64,000 nt of DNA, taken from positions 20,846-84,845 of the forward strand of contig JAFQPI010000001.1 in the NCBI GenBank assembly GCA_017411805.1. Reading direction: 5' to 3'. The notes under the pieces were generated by a model. The model ran no database searches. It had not been told where the DNA came from and worked only from the letters and a program-made list of their open reading frames with translations. The stretch comes from Clostridia bacterium (GTDB lineage: Bacteria; Bacillota; Clostridia; Oscillospirales; CAG-272). Below, in pieces: positions 50,084 through 59,480 of this stretch (position 1 is the first letter of the stretch; every line of letters starts with the position of its first letter). The position numbers and the translations under genes are program-made.

Positions 50084-52876
50084 ATGACTGAATTCAGAAA
50101 AGTGTTATCACCAATATCCCTCTTACTTGTACTAAGTTTTATTATTCCCGTTATTTGCATCCCTCCCGTCTCGGCGGCTGATGCGCCCCAAAAGCCCGAA
50201 ATGGGTTCTTTTGAAGAAATAATGGCTTCCTTCTATGATCCAAACGGTCGCCCTATGTCCTGCGCTCACAGAGCTATAACATATATCGGGAATCCCATTC
50301 CTGAAAATTCGCTTGCGGCAATTCAGGACAGCATCGATCATAAAGTTGATATAGTCGAGCTTGATATTATGCGAACGAAGGACGGAGTTTACGTTCTTTG
50401 CCACGATAACACCATCAATCGAACCACAACCTATAACGGTTCGCTTAAGGTTTCGGAAATGACCTATGAGGAGATCTGCAAATATCCTCTCTTGCAATAT
50501 ACCGGCGGTTCCCGTGACGTATATAAAGATGAACACGGTAACACTCTGGTCATGCCCACTTTTGCGCAGGCACTTGACCTCTGCCGCGGCAAGATAATGA
50601 TCAATCTTGATAAGTTTTCGGGTCAATGGGCCAACCGTATGGAGCTTTATGAGCTTGTCAAAGAGCATGGATGTCTTGATATAGTGATGTTTAAGGGAAG
50701 CTATGGCACCTCAGCTATACTCGGTTGGCATAAAGAGATCAGAGCCGCATACGGTAATGATGCGGTTATGCCGAATTTCTGTACGTATAACAGCAACAGA
50801 AACGCAGAAAGCTGGGTTAAAGAAATCAAGACACATCACGATACCAAAACCGCATATACCGTTGAAGCAGGCTTCTCGGATTATACACAGCCGCAGAGCG
50901 ATCCCAAGGTTTTAGCTCAGATCACGCAGTATACACGCGCATTTACGAACGTTCTCTATGAGTCCATAGGAGGTACTCACAGCGCAAAGCATAAGGAGAA
51001 TTCTACGGGTTGGTCGGAAGTTATCTCGCTTGGATATAACATCATTCAGACCAATAATGCCGCAGATCTTGTTGATTATATTTACGCGAACTTTTCCACC
51101 GAAACAAGAGATATCGGCAAGGGCATCGACCTTTTGTATTTTTCGGGATTCAGACATAATCAAACCAACTACACGATCGAGATAAAATCACCTTCAGTAA
51201 AACTATATAATGGAGATTACCTATCTTTTAAGAACGTGGCTTTCGGTAGTTGTGAGGGTAAGAGCCTTATCGCAAGTATTACGGAAGCCTCGGGGGAAGG
51301 TTATCTTGTTGTAAGGAAGGATTCGCAATCGGGAGAAATTATCGCAAAATTTGATATTTCAAAGATCGGTAATCAAGCGCAAACAGTAATTGCCGAATTA
51401 CAGACCCGTGATCTCGGCGTCTGCGACATTTACGTTTGCGCCGAAGGCATGGGCAAGGGATACGTCTCCGCTTCAAAGCTCTCTTGCGCTGATCCAAAGA
51501 AAGGCGCGACGGAATGTATAGTAGGAGCGTCGGTATTTACAAGACCCGGAATTGCGCCTACGCTTCCCAAAGAGGTTTTGATAGTAAATGAATACGGCTT
51601 TTCTTATAAATCGGAGGTAGTGTGGCTGCCGATTCCCGAGGAATGCTACAGAGAAAATTTAAGCTGTTTTTCCGTCCCCGGAATTCTTAAAGAAGACTGC
51701 CGAAAGATATATGCCAACGTAACAGTCTTGGATATTGATATGTCGGGCGCCGCCATATGGTTTGATTCGCAGGGAGAAATGCTTCTCGGTGAATCCGGCG
51801 AGGTGCTGAAATGGTACGATAGGCTCAATTCGGTCTGTGCGACCGCAGAGAACAAAACTGCCCCCTCGTTCAAAGAAGGAATAATTAGTTTCGATGGTAT
51901 TGACGACAAAATGGTTTATGACCACAGCCTCTCGGGCAAAAGCGATATATCTATCATTATCAATGCCAAAACAGATAAAAAGTCTACGGATTACTTTAGC
52001 GATTACAAAATCAATAATTCGGCAAGATATACTTTGCTCCATTATCCCGAATCGGATTCATGGGGAAGCGTATACTTTACTGCATTCAAAAACGGAATAG
52101 TCTGCCGTTTCGGTTCGGGCGAAAATAACAACAGGGGTATGCATTATTCTGCCGTAGAGATAGACGGTTGGTCTACCGTCTCTGCGGTTAAGCAAGGAAA
52201 GTCAGAGAAGCTTTACCTCGGCGCATCAATGATCTACGACAGATCGGCAGACCGTGCTAATCTGTATCAGGCGGGAAAGTCCGGCGAGAAGATAACGGCT
52301 ACTCATGAGTATGCTTATATCGGACACGGAATTCAGAGTTCAACCAATTACTATTACTGCGGCAACGTCGGGGATATCGTTGTCTTCGAAAGAACTCTGA
52401 ACGATGTCGAAATAGCAACACTTGACGCATATTTCAAGGCGAAGAATCATAATTCCCTTAAGAATATGAGTACTCTGCTTGAGAATGAATTCGATAGCTT
52501 TATCGAAAACAATATGGAAAAGATTCATAGTTTGATCCATATGCCCGCCGACGGATCTTCGCACACCGAGGTATGTAAAAACTGTTCTTATAACGTAACA
52601 AAAGCTCATAGCTTCAAGTATTCGGCAAAGGATGAAGAGATTCATGTAAAGTATTGCTCTGTTTGCGGCTATGAATCCGAGGAAGCTCACAGCTACCAAG
52701 AATTCGAAGAGGTATATAAATGTACTGAATGTAACGCTGAAAAACAAATGCCTTTGAATTCACAAAAATCAAACGGTATAGCCGCTGAAATTGTTGTCAT
52801 TATTATAGTCTCGGCGGTCGTCCTTGCCGCAGGCATAGCATTTTTCGTCGTATTTAAAAAGAGAAATGGCAAATAA
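50084..52876 (+). CDS. Large surface glycerophosphodiester phosphodiesterase-like protein
   Basis: 930 residues from ATG 50084 (GGAGA six bases upstream). Signal peptide (about 1-31, ending PPVSAADA). GDPD barrel (about 55-345) with H62-R63, E92-L-D94 and H107-D108, the metal and catalytic residues of the family. Then a beta-sandwich (about 355-470) like a carbohydrate-binding module, an Ig-like segment (about 490-565), a LamG-like region (about 565-790) and cysteine-pair modules (CKNC, CSVC, CTEC; about 845-905), then a C-terminal transmembrane helix (907-926) and basic tail. It would act at the cell surface, perhaps on teichoic acids or host glycerophosphodiesters. The cysteine modules are unusual on the outside of a cell. 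Confidence 0.82.
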   Translation: MTEFRKVLSPISLLLVLSFIIPVICIPPVSAADAPQKPEMGSFEEIMASFYDPNGRPMSCAHRAITYIGNPIPENSLAAIQDSIDHKVDIVELDIMRTKDGVYVLCHDNTINRTTTYNGSLKVSEMTYEEICKYPLLQYTGGSRDVYKDEHGNTLVMPTFAQALDLCRGKIMINLDKFSGQWANRMELYELVKEHGCLDIVMFKGSYGTSAILGWHKEIRAAYGNDAVMPNFCTYNSNRNAESWVKEIKTHHDTKTAYTVEAGFSDYTQPQSDPKVLAQITQYTRAFTNVLYESIGGTHSAKHKENSTGWSEVISLGYNIIQTNNAADLVDYIYANFSTETRDIGKGIDLLYFSGFRHNQTNYTIEIKSPSVKLYNGDYLSFKNVAFGSCEGKSLIASITEASGEGYLVVRKDSQSGEIIAKFDISKIGNQAQTVIAELQTRDLGVCDIYVCAEGMGKGYVSASKLSCADPKKGATECIVGASVFTRPGIAPTLPKEVLIVNEYGFSYKSEVVWLPIPEECYRENLSCFSVPGILKEDCRKIYANVTVLDIDMSGAAIWFDSQGEMLLGESGEVLKWYDRLNSVCATAENKTAPSFKEGIISFDGIDDKMVYDHSLSGKSDISIIINAKTDKKSTDYFSDYKINNSARYTLLHYPESDSWGSVYFTAFKNGIVCRFGSGENNNRGMHYSAVEIDGWSTVSAVKQGKSEKLYLGASMIYDRSADRANLYQAGKSGEKITATHEYAYIGHGIQSSTNYYYCGNVGDIVVFERTLNDVEIATLDAYFKAKNHNSLKNMSTLLENEFDSFIENNMEKIHSLIHMPADGSSHTEVCKNCSYNVTKAHSFKYSAKDEEIHVKYCSVCGYESEEAHSYQEFEEVYKCTECNAEKQMPLNSQKSNGIAAEIVVIIIVSAVVLAAGIAFFVVFKKRNGK

Positions 52877-53477
52877 CGAGAACGCGTGGGACAAGCTCCT
52901 GCAAATCAAAACCATAGGGCGTGACGATACGAACTCGGACGAATACCGTTACCCGTACGAGCCGACTCCGTACAGCGTCCTCGAGCGCTTGGCAAGCACG
53001 GGGCTGATCGGCAAGGGAGACGTAGTCCTCGATTACGGCTGCGGAAAGGGAAGAGTCGGATTCTTTCTTTCCTACCGAACGAAAGCCGAGTCGATCGGAA
53101 TTGAATACGATGAGCATATCTACGATGGCGCGCTCGAAAATCGCAGGAGTGCCCATCCGAGAGCTAAGGCGGACTTTGTACTGACCCGCGCGGAGGAATA
53201 CGAAGTTTCGCCCGCGGTTAACAGATGTTATTTCTTCAACCCCTTTTCGGTTGAGATACTGCAAAAGGTGCTGTCAAGGATCATCGAATCCTGGTACGCC
53301 GACCCGCGCGAGATACTTTTGTTCTTCTATTACCCGTCCGACGAGTTTATGTGCTATCTTATGACCGTCGACGAGCTCGAATTCTACGACGAGTTCGAAT
53401 GCGGCGACCTTTTTGAAGGCAACGACCCGCGCGAACGCATAATGGTTTTTGAGTTGCCGTGTTATGAAACTGATTGA
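52866..53477 (+). CDS. SAM-dependent methyltransferase-like protein
   Basis: 203 residues. Class I methyltransferase motif I is clear (VVLDYGCGKGRVGF, about 53-66), with an acidic residue ending strand 2 (IGIEYDEHIYDGA) and RCYFFNPFSVEILQKVL near motif IV. It overlaps the end of the glycerophosphodiesterase gene by 11 bases in another frame and overlaps the next frame by four, so the cluster is tightly packed. AAAAAGAGAA upstream is a modest ribosome site. Substrate unknown. Confidence 0.75.
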   Translation: MANNENAWDKLLQIKTIGRDDTNSDEYRYPYEPTPYSVLERLASTGLIGKGDVVLDYGCGKGRVGFFLSYRTKAESIGIEYDEHIYDGALENRRSAHPRAKADFVLTRAEEYEVSPAVNRCYFFNPFSVEILQKVLSRIIESWYADPREILLFFYYPSDEFMCYLMTVDELEFYDEFECGDLFEGNDPRERIMVFELPCYETD

Positions 53478-53491
53478 AAAGGAGATTAAAA

Positions 53492-54559
53492 ATGAGTTTT
53501 GATTATCAGAAATCTATTGGATTTCTCCTTGAAAGTGCAAATCCGTCAATAGAATTGCGCGTGAAGAAAGAAATCCTCGGCAGTATTACCGCAGAGGAAG
53601 AAGCAACACTCAAATCACAGATTTTGCAGGAAAAAATCGTCTGCTTTATGGCAGAAAAACAGCAAGAAAACGGTTGGATAGGTCTTGGCTTTCACGGTTC
53701 TAACAAAAATGCAGGCCAATATGATAACCAGGAAACCGCTACTAAGTATATGGGAGAAAAAGGTCTTAAAGGGACTTTGATTCTCGATAAAGCAATGGAT
53801 GCCTATGCCACAACAAAGCTTACAGATTATTGCTACGAAACTAAAGGCGAATATTACAGCGAGTTTGAAATCCCTGCCTTCGGTCAGAATATGATTCGTT
53901 CCGCTTGCATAGCAAGAGCGCATTACGATGACATCATAGATATAAAGCCGCAAATTGATGTTGCGCTTGAATCGTTTCGCAGAGTAACCGAGGTGGATTC
54001 AATACTTGATGTTTCCCGCCCATCAAAGAAATGTCGCTTATTCAATAACGGTGAACGATGGCCTTGCAGATACCATCTTGAAATACTTGCATTTACGGAT
54101 TCATGGAAAACTGAAAGCAATATTAAGATGCTTGCAGAATCCTTCAAGCGTCTTATGCGCACCGATAGACTTGAAATTATGAATACGCCCGTGGCGTGTT
54201 GGGTAGGTCACGCGGTTGGTCCTCTGTGGTACTATCCCGAAGGATATTCTATTGCCACAAACGCGATAAATAAATTTGATACTGAAGGTATTCGCAGAAT
54301 TAACTTTGAAAAAGTTGAATGGTTATGCAGATGCGGCCTATATCCGTATTTGAATGAATTAAGATCGGAAGTTGATTATTTAGTTGAACATATCAACGAT
54401 AACGGAATTTGCGATGTTCCGTTTTACGAAAATGAATTTCGCGGTTGGGGTCCTTATGCAGGGCTGCAGCTTGAAACGGATTGGAAATCCAAAATTCGCA
54501 AGTCGTGCGACATTACATTCAGGGCATTGCTGATTGCTCATTACGCAGGTATAAAATAA
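53492..54559 (+). CDS. Conserved hypothetical, alpha/alpha-type repeat protein
   Basis: 355 residues from ATG 53492 (AAAGGAGA upstream; a TTG frame start at 53474 precedes the site and is rejected). The sequence is helical, with repeated aromatic motifs (QENGWIGLGFHG near 55, NGERWPCRYHLEILAFTDSW near 180, NDNGICDVPFYENEFRGWGPY near 300) of the kind seen in alpha/alpha-toroid proteins such as terpene-cyclase or glycosidase-like folds. No catalytic motif is certain, and I do not assign a function. Lies in a run of small orphan enzymes on the same strand. Confidence 0.6.
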   Translation: MSFDYQKSIGFLLESANPSIELRVKKEILGSITAEEEATLKSQILQEKIVCFMAEKQQENGWIGLGFHGSNKNAGQYDNQETATKYMGEKGLKGTLILDKAMDAYATTKLTDYCYETKGEYYSEFEIPAFGQNMIRSACIARAHYDDIIDIKPQIDVALESFRRVTEVDSILDVSRPSKKCRLFNNGERWPCRYHLEILAFTDSWKTESNIKMLAESFKRLMRTDRLEIMNTPVACWVGHAVGPLWYYPEGYSIATNAINKFDTEGIRRINFEKVEWLCRCGLYPYLNELRSEVDYLVEHINDNGICDVPFYENEFRGWGPYAGLQLETDWKSKIRKSCDITFRALLIAHYAGIK

Positions 54560-54574
54560 TGGAGGAAAGAATAG

Positions 54575-55078
54575 ATGGCAGAAATCATTAAAACATTCAA
54601 AGAAGAAATCCCCGCGATGCGGTTCATCGGCAAAAAGTATCCCAATTTCGGACCGATGTGGGGCGAGTGGTTTGCGAACGGTTGGTTCGATAAGATCGAG
54701 GAAGCGATGGGCGGTGTCGATAAAATAACCGCAATTTGGGAGAACGGCGGCGGATACGTCGGACTTGAACGCCGTGCTGATGGACAGCCGTTCGAATACT
54801 GGATCGGTATGTTCACTCCCACGAACACGCCCGTTCCCGAAGGCTTTTCATTTATTGATTTCCCCGCTATAGGTCTTGGCACGTGTTGGCTCTACGGAAC
54901 CGAAAAGGAAGTCCATAAAACCAAGGCTTGTAAAGGTGCGGTTATCGACGCCGGACTTGAACTGTGGACTGACGAAAACGGCGGTGTATGGTCGTTCGAA
55001 AACTGCACCTGCCCGAGATATACCTCTCCCGATGAGCAGGGGAATGTTATATTGGATTATTGTTATTTTGTAAAATAA
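54575..55078 (+). CDS. GyrI-like small-molecule-binding protein
   Basis: 167 residues resembling the GyrI-like/AraC effector-binding fold (PF06445): MRFIGKKYPNFGPMWGEWF, GYVGLERRADGQPFEYWIGMFT, and PEGFSFIDFPA. Such proteins bind hydrophobic ligands and occur free or fused to AraC-type DNA-binding domains; here the DNA-binding part is absent. GGAGGAAAGAATAG lies upstream. The ligand is unknown. Ends TYSPDEQGN-like acidic turn and YFVK. Confidence 0.72.
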   Translation: MAEIIKTFKEEIPAMRFIGKKYPNFGPMWGEWFANGWFDKIEEAMGGVDKITAIWENGGGYVGLERRADGQPFEYWIGMFTPTNTPVPEGFSFIDFPAIGLGTCWLYGTEKEVHKTKACKGAVIDAGLELWTDENGGVWSFENCTCPRYTSPDEQGNVILDYCYFVK

Positions 55079-55097
55079 CCGAAACGAGGACACACCC

Positions 55098-56222
55098 ATG
55101 AATAGAATCCAAAAATCAATACATCCCGATGACGATCTGCATTACGCGCAGATGGGGCTCAAGAAAAACGAGGTCGAGATCTGGGAGGACGGCTCCCGCG
55201 TTGACGGCTCGAAGGGCTGCTACGAATGGTGGTACTACGATTCGCACTATCCCGACGGCACGGTGCTCGTTCTGTTCTTCTTTTCAAAAATGCCGATAGC
55301 GGTTGATGGCCCGATCAAGCCGATCTCAACAATGGAGCTGACTCTTCCCGACGGCAGAAAGTTCTCCGAGGAGGTCTACGCAACGATCGAGGAAAGCCAT
55401 TACGCCAAGGACAAGTGCGACGTGAAGATCGGCGAATGTTACTGCCGAGGCGACCTCAAGCATTACGACGTCGTCTTCAAGGGCAAGAATATGAGTGCAC
55501 GTCTTTCTCTCGACGGAACGATCCGCGCTTGGCGTTCGCAGACGGGAAGCATCTTCTTCGGCGACCGCGAAGAACATTATTTTGCGTGGCTGCCCGCGAT
55601 CCCCGAGGGGCGTGCGGTTGCTGACGTAATATACGACGGCGGCAAGGAACTTCATCTCGAGGGCTCGGGATATCACGATCACAACTGGGGTAATATCTCG
55701 ATGATCAAGCTGATGCACCATTGGTATTGGGGCAGAGCAAAGATCGGGAATTACAAGGTCATTTCCTCCTGGATCACCGCGGGGAAGAAGTACGGCTACA
55801 AGGATCACGACGTCTTTATGATCGCGAAGGACGGCGAGATCCTTGGCGACAATTCCAATCATACGCTGAAATTCCTTCCCGAGGAAAGATATATCGACGA
55901 GCACACGGGCAAACCCGTCTACAACAAGGTTGTCTACGAATACACGACCGAATCGGGCGAAGAATACCGCATCACTTACGATCGGAGCGGCGACATCAAC
56001 AAGACCTGCTTCGTTGACGTACTCCCCAAGCCGCTCGGTATCCTTGCAAAGCTGATCGGCTTTGACGGCGGTTACCTGCGTTTTGAAGGTACTGCAACGA
56101 TCGAGAAGCTTGAGGACGGCAAGATCGTCGAAAAAGTCAGCGATCCTGCTGTCTGGGAGCTGATGTATTTCGGCAAATCATGTGCCGATGAAAAATACCG
56201 AGAGAAATACGAGAATAAATAA
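55098..56222 (+). CDS. AttH/CrtC-like lipocalin-fold protein
   Basis: 374 residues. The N-terminal KGCYEWWYYDSHYPDGTVLV and the central GYHDHNWGNISM plus WYWGRAKIGNYKVISSW are characteristic of the AttH/hydroxyneurosporene-dehydratase (CrtC) lipocalin-like superfamily, in which a tandem beta barrel binds isoprenoid or lipid-like molecules. The NWG motif with the preceding histidine-aspartate pair is conserved. No signal peptide is seen, so it is probably cytoplasmic. A role in modifying or carrying a hydrophobic compound is inferred. A GAGG site lies upstream of the ATG. Confidence 0.72.
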   Translation: MNRIQKSIHPDDDLHYAQMGLKKNEVEIWEDGSRVDGSKGCYEWWYYDSHYPDGTVLVLFFFSKMPIAVDGPIKPISTMELTLPDGRKFSEEVYATIEESHYAKDKCDVKIGECYCRGDLKHYDVVFKGKNMSARLSLDGTIRAWRSQTGSIFFGDREEHYFAWLPAIPEGRAVADVIYDGGKELHLEGSGYHDHNWGNISMIKLMHHWYWGRAKIGNYKVISSWITAGKKYGYKDHDVFMIAKDGEILGDNSNHTLKFLPEERYIDEHTGKPVYNKVVYEYTTESGEEYRITYDRSGDINKTCFVDVLPKPLGILAKLIGFDGGYLRFEGTATIEKLEDGKIVEKVSDPAVWELMYFGKSCADEKYREKYENK

Positions 56223-56268
56223 TTCTACAGTTTTACTATAGATATGGTTTTGAGAGGAGAATATTGAT

Positions 56269-57507
56269 ATGATCAATCTGTCTTTAAAGGACCGAGAAAT
56301 TCTGCGTGAGCTTGCTGCTAAAAAAGCTCAACTTGTCAATTGTCCTCGCAACGACGAGATTCTGAAAATGTGGGAAAAACAAGCGAGGGGCGTTCGTGAC
56401 ACACCGACTGTCAGATTGCTGTTCTCAAATTTCACAGGCGAAGTCATTACTCCCCGTATGCGTTGCGAGGGAAAGGAAGCAAGAAAACTCGAATGGCAGC
56501 TTCTTTCCTCTATGGTCGGACGCGAGCTCTTTGATGACGATACTCCCGTTTCGGACAGATTTGACGTGAACGTATTCGTAAAGGGCTCTCCCTTCGGTGC
56601 TACCCCGATCATCACCAAAGCCAAGGATTCGATAGGCTACCATATAGAGCCCCTGACCGACGATATCGAGGAGGATTTTGATATCTTCCGCGGCGGCGGA
56701 ATAACGGTTGATATGGAAGCCACAAAGGAATGGTGCGCCTTTGCAGACAGCGTTTTCGGAGATATTCTTCCGTCGCGTATTATGCAGGCATCCTTAAGGG
56801 GAGCAATTACAAATCCCCTTGTGAAGCTGATCAACATGGAGACTTATTATATGTCCATGTATGACTGTCCCGAAAAGCTGCACGAGCTTATGGACATGGC
56901 TACAAAGGTTTACGAGAGATATTACGATTATCTTGAAGATAATAAGCTCCTTTTTCCGACCAACGGTTTTTCCCCTGTAGCGCAGGAGTCCTTCGCCTTT
57001 ACGGATGAACTTCCTGCAGAGGGGGAAATTACTTCAACAAAACAGATATGGGGATTCCTTGAATCGCAGGAAACTACTGCGGTATCGCCCGCAATGTACG
57101 GCGAATTTGTCCATCCTTATTTTGACCGAATGGTCAAGCGATTCGGACTTCTTTCTTACGGCTGTTGCGAAAGAGTGGACAACCTCTGGGTTGATTATCT
57201 GTCAAAATGGGAAAATCTGCGCAAACTTTCGGTCTCACCGTTTAATAATGAAGAACAAGTGGGCGAATTCCTGCGCGGAAGCCGTGTCGTATATTACAGC
57301 AAACCGAGGGCGGAGTACGTGACCAATCCCGGACCTCTCGACGAGGATGCTATAAGAAGATGCTTCAGAGATATCAGCAAAGCATCAAGCGGTTGCTTGC
57401 TTGAGGTTGCTCAGAGAGAGGTTGGAACCATTTTCGGTGATTACGATCGCGGAAGGCGGTACGTTCAGCTTGCAAGGGAATCTATAGCAGAATATTGGAA
57501 ACCATAA
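56269..57507 (+). CDS. Uroporphyrinogen decarboxylase-like (URO-D/MtaA superfamily) protein
   Basis: 412 residues. The TIM-barrel pattern and segments such as FGDILPSRIMQASLRGAITN, LSYGCCERVDNLWVDYLSKW and LLEVAQREVG resemble URO-D-fold proteins of anaerobes, which include corrinoid methyltransferases (MtaA/MtbA) as well as heme decarboxylases. The zinc-binding Cys-His set of MtaA is not clearly present apart from the CC pair near residue 300. A true HemE role is unlikely given the length and setting. GAGGAG precedes the ATG. Substrate unknown. Confidence 0.65.
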   Translation: MINLSLKDREILRELAAKKAQLVNCPRNDEILKMWEKQARGVRDTPTVRLLFSNFTGEVITPRMRCEGKEARKLEWQLLSSMVGRELFDDDTPVSDRFDVNVFVKGSPFGATPIITKAKDSIGYHIEPLTDDIEEDFDIFRGGGITVDMEATKEWCAFADSVFGDILPSRIMQASLRGAITNPLVKLINMETYYMSMYDCPEKLHELMDMATKVYERYYDYLEDNKLLFPTNGFSPVAQESFAFTDELPAEGEITSTKQIWGFLESQETTAVSPAMYGEFVHPYFDRMVKRFGLLSYGCCERVDNLWVDYLSKWENLRKLSVSPFNNEEQVGEFLRGSRVVYYSKPRAEYVTNPGPLDEDAIRRCFRDISKASSGCLLEVAQREVGTIFGDYDRGRRYVQLARESIAEYWKP

Positions 57508-57541
57508 AAAACATATGATTGAATTATTTGCTTAAGAAATT

Positions 57542-58291
57542 ATGAATACATATCTTAAAAATCTAAGCAAGATCGAATTCGTCGTGACTTACGCTTGCAC
57601 GGGGCGGTGCAAACACTGTTCCGAGGGAGAACACACGTCCTGCGGCGAGCGGATCGATCCCGGGATTGCCGCGGATGCGGTGCGGAAGATCGCTTCGGAG
57701 TATGATATCAAAACTGTGATGACATTCGGAGGCGAGCCTCTTTTGTACACGGACGCAGTCTATGCGATCATGAAAGCAGCAACGGAACTGAACGTCTCCA
57801 AACGCCAGATCATCACTAACGGCTATTTTTCAAAGAATGCGGATAAGATCCGTGAGGTTGCAAAAGGGCTTGCCAAATGCGGTGTGAACGATCTGCTTTT
57901 GTCGGTAGATGCTTTCCATCAGGAAACCATACCGCTCGAGGTAGTGAGGCGGTTTGCCGCAGAAGCAAAGGCGTGCGGCATCCCGATCAGACTTCAACCC
58001 GCGTGGCTCGGGAGTGCGACTGATTGCAATCCGTACAATCGAAAAACGAGGGAAATTCTCGATAGTTTTGCAGATTTAGGAATATGCGAGAATGAGGGAA
58101 ATGTCATTTTTCCCGAAGGAAACGCGCTGAAATATCTCGCGGAGTATTTCACAGACTATCTTCCTGAGAATCCCTACGCAGAGGATCCCTGTAACGTGCG
58201 TTGTGTGTCGTTCTCGCCGAATGGCAATGTTCTCGGTGGGAATGTGTATGAGCAAGATATTATTGAGATTTTAGAAAAATACAATCCGTAA
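57542..58291 (+). CDS. Radical SAM protein
   Basis: 249 residues with the radical SAM cluster motif CTGRCKHC (C-x3-C-x2-C, about residues 17-24), a GGEPLLY glycine motif near 60, and a second conserved cysteine-containing segment near the C-terminus (CNVRCVSFSPNGNVLGGN) that resembles a short SPASM-like or twitch end. It probably modifies a peptide or small molecule. No obvious precursor peptide was seen next to it. No good ribosome site precedes ATG 57542, so the start is the least sure part. Confidence 0.82.
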   Translation: MNTYLKNLSKIEFVVTYACTGRCKHCSEGEHTSCGERIDPGIAADAVRKIASEYDIKTVMTFGGEPLLYTDAVYAIMKAATELNVSKRQIITNGYFSKNADKIREVAKGLAKCGVNDLLLSVDAFHQETIPLEVVRRFAAEAKACGIPIRLQPAWLGSATDCNPYNRKTREILDSFADLGICENEGNVIFPEGNALKYLAEYFTDYLPENPYAEDPCNVRCVSFSPNGNVLGGNVYEQDIIEILEKYNP

Positions 58292-58304
58292 GGAGATTAT
58301 TTAT

Positions 58305-58652
58305 ATGGATAAAGATAAATATTTCTCGGAGTATGAAGCGTTTACAGAAAATGAAATGCTCGAAATTACCGTACAAGGCATTGCGTTGAAAAATGGTATG
58401 TATATTGATTTTGCCGAATGCGCGGAGGTTTGGGCAAAGGTGAACTCGCTGGAAGAATCAAAGTGTATTGGAGAAAGAAATATTATTGACAGTAGTTTTA
58501 CTTTTTACACTTTGCCAAAGCCTATTATGATTAAGTTCTTGAAAAAAGGAAAACTTGCGGAGTTTTTCTCAAAAAACGATACTCGGCATCGCTTTCACAA
58601 TCTTCAGCTTAAGATTATTGAATGCGGATATAGAACCTATGATATGACCTGA
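58305..58652 (+). CDS. Conserved small protein, function unknown
   Basis: 115 residues, mixed alpha/beta, mildly acidic N-terminus, no cysteine pairs, membrane segment or catalytic motif that I recognise. A GGAGATT site lies about seven bases before the ATG, and it is separated from the radical SAM gene by 13 bases, so the two are probably co-transcribed. It could be an accessory protein of the radical SAM enzyme, but nothing in the sequence proves it. Confidence 0.55.
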   Translation: MDKDKYFSEYEAFTENEMLEITVQGIALKNGMYIDFAECAEVWAKVNSLEESKCIGERNIIDSSFTFYTLPKPIMIKFLKKGKLAEFFSKNDTRHRFHNLQLKIIECGYRTYDMT

Positions 58653-58667
58653 TAACTCGGAGAAACA

Positions 58668-59438
58668 ATGACTAACCAACAAATATTGAAAATAGCAATG
58701 GCGCAATCCGCCATCGACTTATGTGCCGAGCCCGATGACTTTAATAAGAGCGGAAACGTAATCGTTGTTTCGCACGAGAACGAGGGCGCAAGACGGTATT
58801 TGAAGCTCCCGTTTTCCTGTCAGCTTGTGTCCTACGGAAACAACGTGGTGGCATCGACATCACCCGAATTTCGCGATATTGCCGAGAATTACATAAATAA
58901 ATACCCCGTCGAGCACCTGTTTGAAACGCCGCATCTGCACGTTCTGAATGATGAACTGATGAAAAATGGTCAGAAGATCTGTTTTATGGCAGAGTATTTT
59001 TTACCCGATGTGAATGCTCTGCGTGCTCTTGATTGCCCTTATGATCTGCGGATCTTGACGCAGACAGAATTTGCTGACCTATACCTGCCTGAATGGAGTA
59101 ATGCTCTCTGTGAGCAGAGAAAGCATCTTGACATCCTTGGCGTGGGTGCATATGACGGAAATAAGCTCGTAGGTCTTGCGGGCTGTAGTGCCGATTGCGG
59201 TACTATGTGGCAGATCGGTATAGACGTGCTTCCCGAATATCGCAGGCAGGGAATTGCCTCTGCGCTTACGAGCCGTCTTGCCATCGAGATTCTGAACCGC
59301 GGGAAAGTACCGTTTTATTGCGCCGCTTGGTGCAATATTAAATCCGTCCGAAACGCCCTCCGTAGCGGTTTCCGCCCCGCGTGGGTAGAAATGACGGCAA
59401 AGTCTTGCGAAACGGTGGATGGGATGAATAATAATTGA
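58668..59438 (+). CDS. GNAT-family N-acetyltransferase
   Basis: 256 residues. The C-terminal 100 residues carry the GNAT acetyl-CoA motif A (IGIDVLPEYRRQGIASALTSRLAIEIL, with R-R-Q-G-I-A) and the AWCNIKSVRNALRSGFRPAWVEM strand. The N-terminal 130 residues form a further domain common in the GNAT subgroup with an added N-lobe. Substrate unknown; such enzymes acetylate amines of antibiotics, amino acids or peptides. GGAG lies upstream. Confidence 0.82.
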   Translation: MTNQQILKIAMAQSAIDLCAEPDDFNKSGNVIVVSHENEGARRYLKLPFSCQLVSYGNNVVASTSPEFRDIAENYINKYPVEHLFETPHLHVLNDELMKNGQKICFMAEYFLPDVNALRALDCPYDLRILTQTEFADLYLPEWSNALCEQRKHLDILGVGAYDGNKLVGLAGCSADCGTMWQIGIDVLPEYRRQGIASALTSRLAIEILNRGKVPFYCAAWCNIKSVRNALRSGFRPAWVEMTAKSCETVDGMNNN

Positions 59439-59480
59439 GGATTATCACAGTAATTATCTGCTTCAATTAGGGAGATATGA

